Source: Dysgonomonas sp. 216
GTDB lineage: Bacteria > Bacteroidota > Bacteroidia > Bacteroidales > Dysgonomonadaceae
Length of the DNA stretch: 64,000 nt
NCBI RefSeq assembly: GCF_010501065.1
Contig: NZ_QVMM01000003.1
Coordinates: 1-64,000 of the forward strand
Direction: 5' to 3'
Part shown: in pieces, positions 45,840 through 55,683 of the stretch
Numbering within the stretch: the stretch's first letter is position 1
How the letters are laid out: every line of letters begins with the position of its first letter
The notes under the pieces: generated by a model
Told to the model about the DNA's origin: nothing
What the model saw: only the letters and a program-made list of their open reading frames with translations
The model's database searches: none
Position numbers and translations under genes: made by a program

Positions 45840-47234
45840 ATGAAAAAGAACTTTGGTTTATTATTTTTATTTGTCGCTTTATTATCGGCTTGTAACAATC
45901 CTAAACAGGAGAGTGTAGAAGACGGGGATATGGTAAATATACAAAACCCCATAATACCCGGATATTTTGCCGATCCGTCTATTGTCGAACATGGAGGAAA
46001 GTTTTATATATATGCAACTGTAGACCCATGGGGCGCAAATTTTCTATCATGTTGGGAATCTACTGATTTTGTGAACTGGACATTTAATAAACTTAATTGG
46101 CCTACAAAACAAGAGTGTATATCGCCATCGTCGAACAATAATATGGTGTGGGCTCCTTCGGTCGTGAAAAAAGATGACAAATTTTATATGTATGTATCGA
46201 TAGGCTCGGAAGTATGGTGCGGAAAAGCCGATCATCCGCTTGGACCTTGGGAAAACATACTTGGCGATAAACCTATGATATCTTTCGACGAGTCGAGATA
46301 TTACCATGTTATTGATGCCGAAGCTTTTATTGATGATGATGGAAAAGCGTATCTATATTGGGGATCGGGTTGGGATTGGAAAAACGGTCATTGTTTTGCC
46401 GCAGAGTTAAATGACGATATGGCTACATTTAAAACCGAAAAAATAGAAGTGACGCCCAATCGTTATTTTGAAGCTCCATTTATGATAAAACATAATTCGA
46501 AATATTATTTAACATACTCCGAAGGTAAAACAATAGATGAAACATACGAGGTTCGTTATGCCGTGGGCGATTCTCCATTTGGTCCGTTTGAGGAAGCACC
46601 TAATAGTCCGATATTAAAAACGACTGATAGCTTAAAGGTTTATGGGCCGGGGCATCATACAATGTTTTCGTATAGCGGTAAAAATTATATGTTATACCAT
46701 CGACACCGTTTACCTTTTGAACGGGAGGCTGCATATCGTCAGATATGTATGAATGAATTCTTTTTTGATGAAACTAATAGTCAAATAAAAAATATAGTAC
46801 CAATAAATACTTTGAAATTTCCCAATTTAACATCAGAAGAGAGAGTATATGTGAAGCCTGTGTCAATTTTTGCGAGTTCGGAGAAAACAGTGTATACCAG
46901 AGCAGTAAATGTTTTAGACGGGAACTATTCAACACTTTGGGAGGCTGCTAAATACGACAGAGATGTACAGCTTACAGCAGAGTTTGCAGAAGCGGGACAA
47001 TTCAATAATATATCAATACGTTTCGAATATCCACAAAGGATTTATCTTGTTAAAATTGAAGTGTCGTCCGATAATGAAGACTGGAGGCTTGCAGAAGATT
47101 ACACTAAAGATGGGATATCAGGTTCGCCTGTAATTGTTACGGTTAAGGATAATACAGATGTCAAATATGTTCGGATATCTTTCGATGCAAAAGGTGATGA
47201 ACGGCTGGCTATCTGGGACATTAGTTTTTATTGA
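45840..47234 (+). CDS. GH43-family lipoprotein, probable alpha-L-arabinofuranosidase, with C-terminal discoidin-like domain
   Basis: The 464-residue protein has a lipoprotein signal ending LLSACNN. The five-bladed propeller carries the GH43 acid triad: Asp in YFADPSIVEHGG (general base), Asp in HVIDAEAFID (pKa modulator) and Glu in NRYFEAPFMIK (general acid). After about residue 330 a domain like F5/8 type C follows (LDGNYSTLWEA, IRFEYPQRIYLVKIEVSSD). GH43 enzymes act on arabinan, arabinoxylan or arabinogalactan; arabinofuranosidase is the likeliest role beside galactanases and the arabinose operon, but the specificity is inferred. First gene of the plus-strand CAZyme run. Confidence 0.82.
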   Translation: MKKNFGLLFLFVALLSACNNPKQESVEDGDMVNIQNPIIPGYFADPSIVEHGGKFYIYATVDPWGANFLSCWESTDFVNWTFNKLNWPTKQECISPSSNNNMVWAPSVVKKDDKFYMYVSIGSEVWCGKADHPLGPWENILGDKPMISFDESRYYHVIDAEAFIDDDGKAYLYWGSGWDWKNGHCFAAELNDDMATFKTEKIEVTPNRYFEAPFMIKHNSKYYLTYSEGKTIDETYEVRYAVGDSPFGPFEEAPNSPILKTTDSLKVYGPGHHTMFSYSGKNYMLYHRHRLPFEREAAYRQICMNEFFFDETNSQIKNIVPINTLKFPNLTSEERVYVKPVSIFASSEKTVYTRAVNVLDGNYSTLWEAAKYDRDVQLTAEFAEAGQFNNISIRFEYPQRIYLVKIEVSSDNEDWRLAEDYTKDGISGSPVIVTVKDNTDVKYVRISFDAKGDERLAIWDISFY

Positions 47235-47372
47235 TAAATCATCATTTAACTTTTGACCTTAAACCGACGAAATGATCCAATTTATCAGTGTTTGTGATAT
47301 GTCTATATACTCTATGAACTAAATACATACTGTTTTGATTTATATTTAAACTTATCTGTTTTTTTATTTTCA

Positions 47373-47380
47373 CATCTTTG
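47373..47380 (+). promoter_or_regulatory. Near-consensus promoter for the GH105-GH43 gene run
   Basis: CATCTTTG differs from TAnnTTTG in one base and lies 39 bp upstream of the GH105 ATG, in a 184-bp gap after the first GH43 gene. It may drive the five genes that follow. Confidence 0.3.
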
Positions 47381-47418
47381 TTTGTCTAAATTATTAACAG
47401 TGTAATATCTCATTCTTC

Positions 47419-48567
47419 ATGGAAATTAAAAAGTCATTAATCACATTGTGTATAATAACATGTGCTGTTTTTTTTGTTAGTTGTAAATCTGCAAAATCTT
47501 CGGAAGGTTCGAAAAAGACGGAAGCTTTGGAAGTATTGAATAAAGCGAATAGCTATTGGCAAACGAATAATAAAGCAGAGAGAGCAAATGCATTTTGGCA
47601 TCCGGCTGCATACCATACAGGGAATATGGCAGCTTACGAAATAACAAAAAATGAAGCGTATAAGCAATATTCTGAAATTTGGGCCGAAAAGAATAAATGG
47701 ACAGGAGCTAAATCTAATGATCGTTCGGGATGGAAATATTCTTATGGAGAGTCTGACGATTATGTATTGTTTGGCGACTGGCAAATTTGTTTTCAGGTGT
47801 ATATAGACTTGTATAACCTTGATAAGGTAAAAGACGAACAAAAAGTAGCTCGAGCCAAAGAAGTCATGAAATATCAGATGTCTACATCCAAAGATGATTA
47901 TTGGTGGTGGGCCGATGGTTTATATATGGTAATGCCTGTTATGACAAAAATGTATAAGCTTACAGGAGATCAACAATATCTTGATAAATTGTACGAATAT
48001 TTTTCATTTGCACGTAATTTAATGTACGATACCGACAGCCATTTGTTTTTCAGAGATGCTAAATACGTATATCCAAAGCATAAAACAAAAGATGGTTTGA
48101 AAGACTTTTGGGCGAGAGGTAACGGATGGGTGTTTGCCGGATTAGCAAAAGTATTAAGTGATTTACCTGAAAATAATCTCCACCGTGCCGAATATATTCA
48201 AATATATAAAGATATGGCTCAGGCTTTAGCTGCATCTCAACAGGAAGAAGGTTTTTGGACTCGTAGCTTGCTTGACCCTAACCATGCTCCGGGATACGAA
48301 ACCAGCGGCACAGCATTTTTTGTATATGGATATTTGTGGGGTGTAAATAATGGATTTCTTGATAAGAAAACGTATGCATCTGTAATCGATAAATCGTGGG
48401 AATATCTGACAAAGACAGCCTTACAACCTGATGGTAAAGTGGGTTATGTTCAACCTATTGGCGAACGGGCGGATCAGCACAAAAATGTAGGTCCCGATAC
48501 TACTGCCGATTTTGGCGTTGGAGCATTTTTACTGGCTGCATCGGAAATGACTAAATATAAAGACTAA
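47419..48567 (+). CDS. GH105 unsaturated glucuronyl/galacturonyl hydrolase, lipoprotein
   Basis: The 382-residue protein has the lipobox FVSC at about residue 20 and an (alpha/alpha)6 barrel. GH105 motifs are YWWWADGLYMVMPVMTKMY (catalytic Asp and the tryptophans around the sugar site), TDSHLFFRDAKY, DFWARGNGWVFAGLAKVL and a C-terminal DTTADFGVGAFLLAASEM. These hydrolases hydrate delta-4,5-unsaturated uronic ends left by polysaccharide lyases, in rhamnogalacturonan and arabinogalactan breakdown. No lyase is in the window. Twenty-four bases separate it from the GH16 gene. Confidence 0.88.
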   Translation: MEIKKSLITLCIITCAVFFVSCKSAKSSEGSKKTEALEVLNKANSYWQTNNKAERANAFWHPAAYHTGNMAAYEITKNEAYKQYSEIWAEKNKWTGAKSNDRSGWKYSYGESDDYVLFGDWQICFQVYIDLYNLDKVKDEQKVARAKEVMKYQMSTSKDDYWWWADGLYMVMPVMTKMYKLTGDQQYLDKLYEYFSFARNLMYDTDSHLFFRDAKYVYPKHKTKDGLKDFWARGNGWVFAGLAKVLSDLPENNLHRAEYIQIYKDMAQALAASQQEEGFWTRSLLDPNHAPGYETSGTAFFVYGYLWGVNNGFLDKKTYASVIDKSWEYLTKTALQPDGKVGYVQPIGERADQHKNVGPDTTADFGVGAFLLAASEMTKYKD

Positions 48568-48591
48568 TTTATACCTGATTTCTGCACGATT

Positions 48592-49485
48592 ATGAAAAAG
48601 AAAACATTGATTTTAGTTGCATTGCTTTTTACAATCCACTCTCAGGCTCAGGATAATAAACAGGATTTATATCCCGATTTTTCGGAACCGAAAGATATTG
48701 ATGGTTATAATTTAGTGTGGAGCGAAGAGTTTAATTATGCGGGGCAACCTGATACTCTCTTTTGGAATCATGAACATGGCTTTGTGAGGAATGAAGAATT
48801 TCAGTGGTATCAGCCTGCTAATGCTGTTTGTGGAGAAGGAGTGTTGACAATACACGGACGGAAAGAACAGATAAAGAATCCTTTATACCGATCTGATTTG
48901 GGTAGTAATTGGCGTAACAGGGAATATGCTAATTACACAGCGTCGTCTATAAAAACCGATGGAAAAAAAGAATTTCTATATGGGCGGTTCGAAGTTAGGG
49001 CACGTATTCCTGTTGCCGATGGTGCATGGCCAGCTATATGGACTTTAGGAAGCTCTATGGAGTGGCCTTCGAATGGAGAGATTGATATAATGGAATATTA
49101 CAGGATCGATAACATCCCTCATATTTTAGCAAATGCAGCTTGGGGAACCGAAAGGCGTTACAACGCCAAGTGGAATTCAAAAGCTATCCCATTTTCTCAT
49201 TTTTTAGAAAAAGATGCCCGTTGGGCTGATAAATTCCATGTGTGGCGTATGGATTGGGATGAAGAGGCTATCTGCCTGTATCTTGATGATGAACTGTTAA
49301 ACGAAATACCCTTGTCTGAAACACAAAACGGATCGTTAGGCGATTTTCGGAATCCGTTTAAACAATCTCATTATATACTCTTGAATCTTGCAATAGGAGG
49401 TATGCATGGAGGAATACCCGACGATTCGGCTTTTCCAGTAAAATACGAAGTAGATTATGTGAGAGTATACCAGAAAAAGCAGTAA
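48592..49485 (+). CDS. Exported GH16-family endo-glycanase
   Basis: The 297-residue protein has a signal peptide (MKKKTLILVALLFTIHSQAQ) and a single GH16 beta-jelly-roll: LVWSEEFNYAGQPD, the catalytic ExDxxE motif in WPSNGEIDIMEYYR, AWGTERRYNAKWNSK, VWRMDWDEEAICLYLDDELL and a C-terminal YEVDYVRVYQ. GH16 enzymes cut beta-1,3/1,4-glucans, agarose, carrageenan, or the beta-1,3-galactan of arabinogalactan. Placement with an exo-galactanase homologue favours galactan, but the sequence alone does not settle it. GH2 follows after 16 bp. Confidence 0.86.
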   Translation: MKKKTLILVALLFTIHSQAQDNKQDLYPDFSEPKDIDGYNLVWSEEFNYAGQPDTLFWNHEHGFVRNEEFQWYQPANAVCGEGVLTIHGRKEQIKNPLYRSDLGSNWRNREYANYTASSIKTDGKKEFLYGRFEVRARIPVADGAWPAIWTLGSSMEWPSNGEIDIMEYYRIDNIPHILANAAWGTERRYNAKWNSKAIPFSHFLEKDARWADKFHVWRMDWDEEAICLYLDDELLNEIPLSETQNGSLGDFRNPFKQSHYILLNLAIGGMHGGIPDDSAFPVKYEVDYVRVYQKKQ

Positions 49486-49501
49486 AAAGATTTTTATTAC
49501 T

Positions 49502-51958
49502 ATGAAGAATATATTTTTTACTTTTTTATCAGGTGTTTTTTTTGCCTTTATATTCAATGCGCAAACCATTGCTTCGGAACGTAAATCGAGTTTTAACGAA
49601 GATTGGCGTTTTCATTTAGGTAGTACATCTAATGCCGAACAACCATTGTTTAATGATAGTAAATGGCGAAAGTTGGATCTTCCTCACGATTGGAGTATTG
49701 AGCCTGTTCCTATTCAGAGAGAAGGCATCACTATAGGCCCTTTTTCTAAAATGACTGAAAGTGGAGCCGGAGGGGCTGATACCGGTCAGACTCTTGGTGG
49801 AGAAGGATGGTATCGTAAAATGTTTACCTTATCAGAGGAAGATGAAGGGAAAATTATATCGTTATACTTCGAAGGAGTTTATAATCAGACAGAAGTATGG
49901 GTGAACGGAACAAAGGTTAAATATAATCCTTATGGTTATACTTCCTTCAAAATAGATATAACAGATTATTGTAACAGTATTGGTAAATCTAATATAATAG
50001 CTGTAAAGGCTGTAAATGTTGGCGAAAATAGCCGTTGGTATTCAGGGTCGGGTATCTATAGGCATGTTTGGCTGATAAAAACAAATAAGTTGCACTTAGA
50101 CGAATGGGATACGTATGTCGATGCATCTGAGTTGAAAGGAAAGGCTGCAGGTATAAAGTTGCAGACAATAGTATTTAACGCCAGCACAAAAACATCAGAT
50201 ACTCAACTGAATATTAAGATATATTCTCCTGAAGGAAAAGAAGTTTACTCTACGTTTCGGAATATAAATGTAGATGCTTCGGGGCAAGTTCCTGTTTCGC
50301 TAAATTTTGATGTAAAAAAGGCGGAATTATGGTCAGTAGAAAGCCCTAAATTATATAAAGCGGAAGTATCTCTGCGCTTCTTGGATGGTTCGGAGGCGGA
50401 TAAAATAACAATTCCTTTTGGTATTCGGACAATTGAATTTAATGCTACAAAGGGATTTATTCTTAACGGAAAATCTGTAAAGTTGAAGGGAGGCTGTATA
50501 CATCACGATAATGGGCTTTTGGGTGCTGTAGCAATAAACAGGGCCGAAGAGCGTAAAGTGGAATTATTGAAGGCTAATGGTTATAATGCCGTGAGATGTG
50601 CGCACAACCAAGTTTCGGAGGCTTTTTTGGAGGCTTGCGACAATCTAGGGCTATTAGTGGTTCACGAAACATTCGATCAATGGCAAGAGGCTAAACGGGC
50701 TCAGGATTACCATCAGTTTTTTGACGAATGGAGTGATAAGGATTTGGCAGCGTCGGTTCGTCGAGACAGAAATCATCCGTCTATAATAATGTGGAGCATA
50801 GGTAACGAAATAGCTCAAAGAGCAGATGATCCACAGGGGCAGGATATTGCAAAAAGATTGGTAAATACAGTAAAAAAATACGATAACTCCCGCTACACAA
50901 CAGTGGGAGCGAACGATTTTTGGGACAGGCGTCATTTTAAATGGGATAATGATATATACAGAGCATTCAACAATGTAGATGTTGCAGGCTATAATTATAT
51001 GTGGCAAAAATACGAGAGCGACCATGTTTCATATCCCGATCGAGTTATTTATGGTAGTGAATCGTTTCCAAAAGAAGCTGCGCAGAACTGGAATCTTGTA
51101 GAAAAATATCCTGCTATAATAGGTGATTTTGTATGGACTGCTATCGACTATTTAGGTGAAGCCGGGCTTGGGCATGCATTGGAGTTGGAACCGGGAGAAC
51201 GTGATAGTCAGTTTATGGGTTGGCCTTGGTATAATGCTTGGTGTGGTGATATAGATTTCTGTGGAAATAAAAAAATTCAATCATATTATCGTGATATATT
51301 GTGGCGCGAGCGCGATATAACTTTGGCTGTGTCTCCACCCGTAACCGAAGGTAAAAAAGAGGTTGTTAATGGTTGGGGATGGACTGATGAACTTTTGAGT
51401 TGGAACTGGAAAGGCCTCGAGGGAAAACAAATGAGAGTAAATGTATACAGCCGTGCTCCAAAAGTAAAACTCTATTTAAACGATAGGCTAATCGGCGAAA
51501 AAAAAGTATCGCAAGATAATTATACAGCATCGTTTAGCGTTGCTTATGAACCCGGAGTATTGAGGGCTGTGAATGTATTCAAAAACAAAGAAAAAGCTTC
51601 AGCTGAGCTAAGAACGACCGGACAAGCTGCTGCTATCAGATTAACTGCAGACCGTGAGTCAATAAAAGCAGATAAAAATGACCTGTCTTATGTGAAAATA
51701 GATATTGTAGATAAAGACGGAAATATTATACCCGATACAAACATAGCTGTAGGTATTAAGTGCGAAGGTAAGGGTTCGGTTATAGCATCAGGAAATGCAG
51801 CCCCCGACGATATGAAAAGTTTTCGCTCTTTAAATCCGAATGTGTTTAGAGGCAGAGCAATCGCAATTGTTCAACCAAACGGAAAAGCAGGAGAAATAAA
51901 GCTGACAGTTTCGGCAGAGGGCTTAGATGATTCGACAATTATAATACAGAGTAATTGA
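49502..51958 (+). CDS. Exported GH2-family glycosidase (beta-galactosidase type)
   Basis: The 818-residue protein has a signal peptide and the full GH2 plan: sugar-binding domain (FNEDWRFHLG to about 210), immunoglobulin-like domain, TIM barrel (about 310-600) and C-terminal domains of the DUF4982 and Ig-like type. The acid/base Glu lies in IIMWSIGNEIAQ and the nucleophile Glu in VIYGSESFPKEAA. LKGGCIHHDNG and AVRCAHNQVSEAFLEACD are GH2 landmarks. The architecture fits beta-galactosidases, although beta-glucuronidases share the barrel. It is followed by GH35 after 113 bp. Confidence 0.9.
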   Translation: MKNIFFTFLSGVFFAFIFNAQTIASERKSSFNEDWRFHLGSTSNAEQPLFNDSKWRKLDLPHDWSIEPVPIQREGITIGPFSKMTESGAGGADTGQTLGGEGWYRKMFTLSEEDEGKIISLYFEGVYNQTEVWVNGTKVKYNPYGYTSFKIDITDYCNSIGKSNIIAVKAVNVGENSRWYSGSGIYRHVWLIKTNKLHLDEWDTYVDASELKGKAAGIKLQTIVFNASTKTSDTQLNIKIYSPEGKEVYSTFRNINVDASGQVPVSLNFDVKKAELWSVESPKLYKAEVSLRFLDGSEADKITIPFGIRTIEFNATKGFILNGKSVKLKGGCIHHDNGLLGAVAINRAEERKVELLKANGYNAVRCAHNQVSEAFLEACDNLGLLVVHETFDQWQEAKRAQDYHQFFDEWSDKDLAASVRRDRNHPSIIMWSIGNEIAQRADDPQGQDIAKRLVNTVKKYDNSRYTTVGANDFWDRRHFKWDNDIYRAFNNVDVAGYNYMWQKYESDHVSYPDRVIYGSESFPKEAAQNWNLVEKYPAIIGDFVWTAIDYLGEAGLGHALELEPGERDSQFMGWPWYNAWCGDIDFCGNKKIQSYYRDILWRERDITLAVSPPVTEGKKEVVNGWGWTDELLSWNWKGLEGKQMRVNVYSRAPKVKLYLNDRLIGEKKVSQDNYTASFSVAYEPGVLRAVNVFKNKEKASAELRTTGQAAAIRLTADRESIKADKNDLSYVKIDIVDKDGNIIPDTNIAVGIKCEGKGSVIASGNAAPDDMKSFRSLNPNVFRGRAIAIVQPNGKAGEIKLTVSAEGLDDSTIIIQSN

Positions 51959-52071
51959 TCTATATAACAATATAAAATAAAAGAAGGTGAAAATCGAAAT
52001 TAAGCACGGAGTATATAACATTGTAATGAAAGGATAGAACCCGAAAATTATTATAAATCAATAACAAAAAA

Positions 52072-54399
52072 ATGAAAAAAACACTATTACTGTTAACTGT
52101 TGCAGTTTTGATACTGGGAAGTTGTGCAACTAAAGATAAATTTGAGATAGGAGATAAAACCTTTTTGTTAAACGGACAATCATTTGTTGTGAAAGCGGCA
52201 GAGGTTCATTATCCACGTATACCAAGAGAATATTGGGAACACCGTATTCAAATGTGTAAGGCATTGGGTATGAATACCGTTTGTTTGTATATATTCTGGA
52301 ATTACCACGAAGAAGAGGAAGGGCAGTTTGATTTTTCAGGGCAAAAAGATATTGCAGCCTTTTGTCGTTTAGCTCAGGAATATGGAATGTATGTTATTGT
52401 ACGTCCCGGTCCATATGTATGTGCCGAGTGGGAAATGGGTGGTTTACCTTGGTGGTTGCTTAAGAAAAAAGATATAAAGCTTCGCGAACAGGATCCGTAC
52501 TTTATGGAGCGTACTAAAATATTTATGAACGAAGTTGGTAAACAACTGGCCGATCAGCAAATAACCCGTGGTGGTAATATTATAATGGTACAGGTTGAAA
52601 ATGAGTATGGATCGTTTGGAACAGATAAACCCTATGTTTCGGAAATAAGGGATATTGTTAAAGGAGCAGGGTTTACCGATGTGCCATTGTTTCAGTGCGA
52701 TTGGAATTCTAATTTCGAAAATAATGCTCTCGAAGATTTAGTTTGGACTATTAACTTTGGAACAGGAGCCAATATTGACGATCAGTTTAGACGTTTGTTA
52801 GAGCTACGCCCCAATACTCCGTTAATGTGTAGCGAATTTTGGTCGGGATGGTTCGATCATTGGGGTGCGAAACACGAAACACGCAGTGCTTCGGACTTGG
52901 TAAACGGGATGAAGCAAATGTTAGACAGAAATATATCGTTCAGTTTATATATGACACATGGCGGAACCAGCTTTGCACATTGGGCAGGCGCTAATTTTCC
53001 TAATTTTTCGCCCACTTGTACGTCGTACGATTACGATGCACCTATAAATGAGTCGGGAAAGACTACACCAAAATACTATGAAGTTCGTAATCTTCTGGCT
53101 CAATATTTATCTGAGGGTGAGGTCTTGAGCGAAGTACCCGATTCAATACCTACAATTGCTATACCTGCTTTTAACTTAACGGAAGTTGCTCCAGTGTTTG
53201 ATAATTTGCCCGAAGCAATTTTAAGTGAAGATGTTAAATCTATGGAGTTTTTTGATATGGGGTGGGGGAGTATCATCTATCGGACAAAACTTAAAGCTTC
53301 TAGTGTAAATCAGACTTTAGTAATTACCGAAGCTCACGACTGGTCACAGGTATTTATTGACGGAAAAAGGATATCAACCCTTAGCCGCATGAAGGGGGAA
53401 GGTGTTGTTATGTTGCCACCTGTTGCAGAAGGTACAGTTCTTGATATTGTAGTAGAGCCTATGGGACGTATGAACTTTGGTAAGGGTATTTACGACTGGA
53501 AAGGTATAACCGAAAAAGTAGAACTTAAATCGCAGGATAAAGGCGAAGTTCTTAAAAACTGGGAAGTATTTTGCTTGCCTTCGAAATACTCGTTTACTAA
53601 AGAAAAGAATTATAAGACCGGTAATATAGCCGAAGGAGTTCCTGCATATTACAAAGGGACATTCAACCTTGATAAAACGGGAGATACTTTTCTCGATATG
53701 CGCACTTGGAGTAAAGGATTGGTTTGGGTAAATGGTCACGGTATTGGACGTTATTGGGAAATAGGACCACAACAAACCTTATATGTTCCCGGATGTTGGT
53801 TAAAAGAAGGGGAAAACGAAATAGTTATTATGGATATGGCTTCTCCATCGGATGCGAAAATAGCCGGACTTCGCCAGCCTATTTTGGATATGTTGAAAGG
53901 CAATGGAGCCTATACTCATCGTAAGTTGGGTGAAGAGCTAGATCTTTCGGGCGAAAAACCATTTTATAAAGGAACCTTTAAACCGGGTAATGGATGGCAA
54001 CAAATTAAATTCGAAAAAAGCGAGAAAATTCGTTATTTTTGTATCGAAGCGCTAAATTCGCATGATGGAGGAAAATATGCGGCAATAGCAGAACTTGAAC
54101 TTCAGGGCGAAGATGGCAAGAATATATCACGTCAGCATTGGAAAGTACTTTATGCCGATAGTGAAGAAACTAATAAGGCTAATAATATAGCCAGCAATGT
54201 TTTTGATTTACAAGAATCGACATTTTGGCATACCGATTATTCTACAATAAATCCTGCTTATCCTCACCAGATTGTTATTGATTTAGGAGAGGAAAAGGTA
54301 ATTACCGGATTTTCTTATTTGCCCAGAGCTGAGCAAAATAAACCGGGTATGATTAAAGATTACTGTATTTATATGAATATGAAACCATTTAAAAAGTAA
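52072..54399 (+). CDS. GH35 beta-galactosidase lipoprotein with C-terminal discoidin-like domain
   Basis: The 775-residue protein has the lipobox GSCAT at about residue 18 and a GH35 TIM barrel (about 30-345) with HYPRIPREYWEHRI, YVIVRPGPYVCAEWEMGGLP, the acid/base Glu in IMVQVENEYGSFG and the nucleophile Glu in PLMCSEFWSGWFDHWG. Beta-sandwich domains follow, and the last 130 residues (IEALNSHDGGKYAAIAELEL onward) look like F5/8 type C. It would remove terminal beta-1,3- or beta-1,6-galactose. The gene ends 11 bp before the exo-galactanase-like gene. Confidence 0.93.
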   Translation: MKKTLLLLTVAVLILGSCATKDKFEIGDKTFLLNGQSFVVKAAEVHYPRIPREYWEHRIQMCKALGMNTVCLYIFWNYHEEEEGQFDFSGQKDIAAFCRLAQEYGMYVIVRPGPYVCAEWEMGGLPWWLLKKKDIKLREQDPYFMERTKIFMNEVGKQLADQQITRGGNIIMVQVENEYGSFGTDKPYVSEIRDIVKGAGFTDVPLFQCDWNSNFENNALEDLVWTINFGTGANIDDQFRRLLELRPNTPLMCSEFWSGWFDHWGAKHETRSASDLVNGMKQMLDRNISFSLYMTHGGTSFAHWAGANFPNFSPTCTSYDYDAPINESGKTTPKYYEVRNLLAQYLSEGEVLSEVPDSIPTIAIPAFNLTEVAPVFDNLPEAILSEDVKSMEFFDMGWGSIIYRTKLKASSVNQTLVITEAHDWSQVFIDGKRISTLSRMKGEGVVMLPPVAEGTVLDIVVEPMGRMNFGKGIYDWKGITEKVELKSQDKGEVLKNWEVFCLPSKYSFTKEKNYKTGNIAEGVPAYYKGTFNLDKTGDTFLDMRTWSKGLVWVNGHGIGRYWEIGPQQTLYVPGCWLKEGENEIVIMDMASPSDAKIAGLRQPILDMLKGNGAYTHRKLGEELDLSGEKPFYKGTFKPGNGWQQIKFEKSEKIRYFCIEALNSHDGGKYAAIAELELQGEDGKNISRQHWKVLYADSEETNKANNIASNVFDLQESTFWHTDYSTINPAYPHQIVIDLGEEKVITGFSYLPRAEQNKPGMIKDYCIYMNMKPFKK

Positions 54400-54410
54400 A
54401 AAGATAAAAA

Positions 54411-55457
54411 ATGAGAAAGAACCTGTTTTTATTTATTGCACTATTTAGTTTACTGACTTTTAGTTGTGGGCAAAAAGCTGCAGATTCGAACAAAGATCTG
54501 AAAATGATTGTGTCGGGAGCCGAATGGTTCGATACCGATAGTAACCGGATAAATGCACATGGTGCGGGAATATTGTATCATGACGGTATATATTACTGGT
54601 ATGGCGAATATAAGGGTGACTCTACTTATTGGAATCCGAAGGTTCCAAGCTGGGAATGCTATCGTACTGAGGCTGGTGGCGTTTCTTGCTATTCATCAAA
54701 AGACCTTGTTAACTGGAAGTTTGAAGGAGTTGTTTTAGAGTCTAATTTAACCGATACTTTGTCCGAATTACATCCCTCTAATGTTTTGGAAAGGCCAAAA
54801 GTGTTATATAACGATAAAACAAAACAATTTGTAATGTGGCTACATGTTGATAGTCATGATTATGCGAAGGCTGCGGCAGGAGTTGCTGTATCTGATACAC
54901 CTACAGGGAGTTTCTCTTATTTGGGATCAATGAGACCTAACGACGCAATGAGCCGCGATATGACGTTGTTTAAAGATGATGACGGTCGTGCATATCATGT
55001 GTATTCGTCGGAAGAGAACAAAACATTATACATTAGTCTATTAACTGATGATTATCTGAAACCAACAGGAAATTTTACCCGTAACTTTATAGACCAATCG
55101 CGCGAAGCTCCGGCTGTATTTAAACGTAAAGGCAAATATTATATATTATCGTCGGGTTGTACTGCTTGGGATCCTAATCAGGCTGAAGTTGCTGTTGCCG
55201 ACTCTATGATGGGTGCTTGGACTGTAAAAGGAAACCCTTGTACAGGAAAAGATGCTGAAATTACATTTTATGGACAAAGTACACATGTATTTCCTGTAGC
55301 AGGCAAAGAAGATGCCTATATAGCTATGTTTGATAAATGGAATAAAACAGACCTGATAAACTCGCGGTATATTTGGTTGCCTGTTGCCTTTGATGAAAAT
55401 GGAGATATTGAAATTGCTTGGAACGAACAATGGAATCCCGATCAGGTATTTAAATAA
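54411..55457 (+). CDS. Exo-beta-1,3-galactanase-like GH43 (subfamily 24-type) lipoprotein
   Basis: The 348-residue protein has a lipoprotein signal ending TFSC and a single five-bladed propeller. It matches the exo-beta-1,3-galactanase group of GH43 closely: AEWFDTDSNRINAHGAGIL, YYWYGEYKG, SNVLERPKVLYND, MSRDMTLFKDDDG, SREAPAVFKRKGKYYILSSG and FYGQSTHVF. In that group the usual Asp base is replaced by a Gln, and the Glu-Glu-Gln set (in LERPK, REAPA and YGQST) is visible here. These enzymes release galactose, bypassing 1,6-linked side chains of type II arabinogalactan. Last gene of the CAZyme run; a strong terminator follows. Confidence 0.88.
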   Translation: MRKNLFLFIALFSLLTFSCGQKAADSNKDLKMIVSGAEWFDTDSNRINAHGAGILYHDGIYYWYGEYKGDSTYWNPKVPSWECYRTEAGGVSCYSSKDLVNWKFEGVVLESNLTDTLSELHPSNVLERPKVLYNDKTKQFVMWLHVDSHDYAKAAAGVAVSDTPTGSFSYLGSMRPNDAMSRDMTLFKDDDGRAYHVYSSEENKTLYISLLTDDYLKPTGNFTRNFIDQSREAPAVFKRKGKYYILSSGCTAWDPNQAEVAVADSMMGAWTVKGNPCTGKDAEITFYGQSTHVFPVAGKEDAYIAMFDKWNKTDLINSRYIWLPVAFDENGDIEIAWNEQWNPDQVFK

Positions 55458-55486
55458 ATTGAAATAACCAATAATAGGTTTAAGCT

Positions 55487-55526
55487 AAAAAATATCCGAA
55501 TGTGAAAACGTTCGGATATTTTGTTT
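55487..55526 (+). terminator. Terminator of the CAZyme run
   Basis: Twelve-base-pair perfect stem AAAATATCCGAA / TTCGGATATTTT with a 10-nt loop and a T-rich tail. Confidence 0.85.
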
Positions 55527-55626
55527 TAAGTAAGTTCTTTTATAATGCTCTGTTTTTATCTATAATAAGGAAATAGCTATCAATAAAAATAGATAGTAAA
55601 CAGATATTCAAAAAAAATATATTTTT

Positions 55627-55646
55627 TGTCAGGTATGTCAGGTTTT
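55627..55646 (+). repeat. TGTCA tandem motif, copy 3
   Basis: TGTCAGGTATGTCAGGTTTT, with CTTATTATAAGC next to it. A perfect dyad follows 57 bp from its start, overlapping the promoter of the structured RNA candidate. Confidence 0.6.
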
Positions 55647-55683
55647 CTTATTATAAGCTTTTCAGTATTCTGTATAGGGGAGG

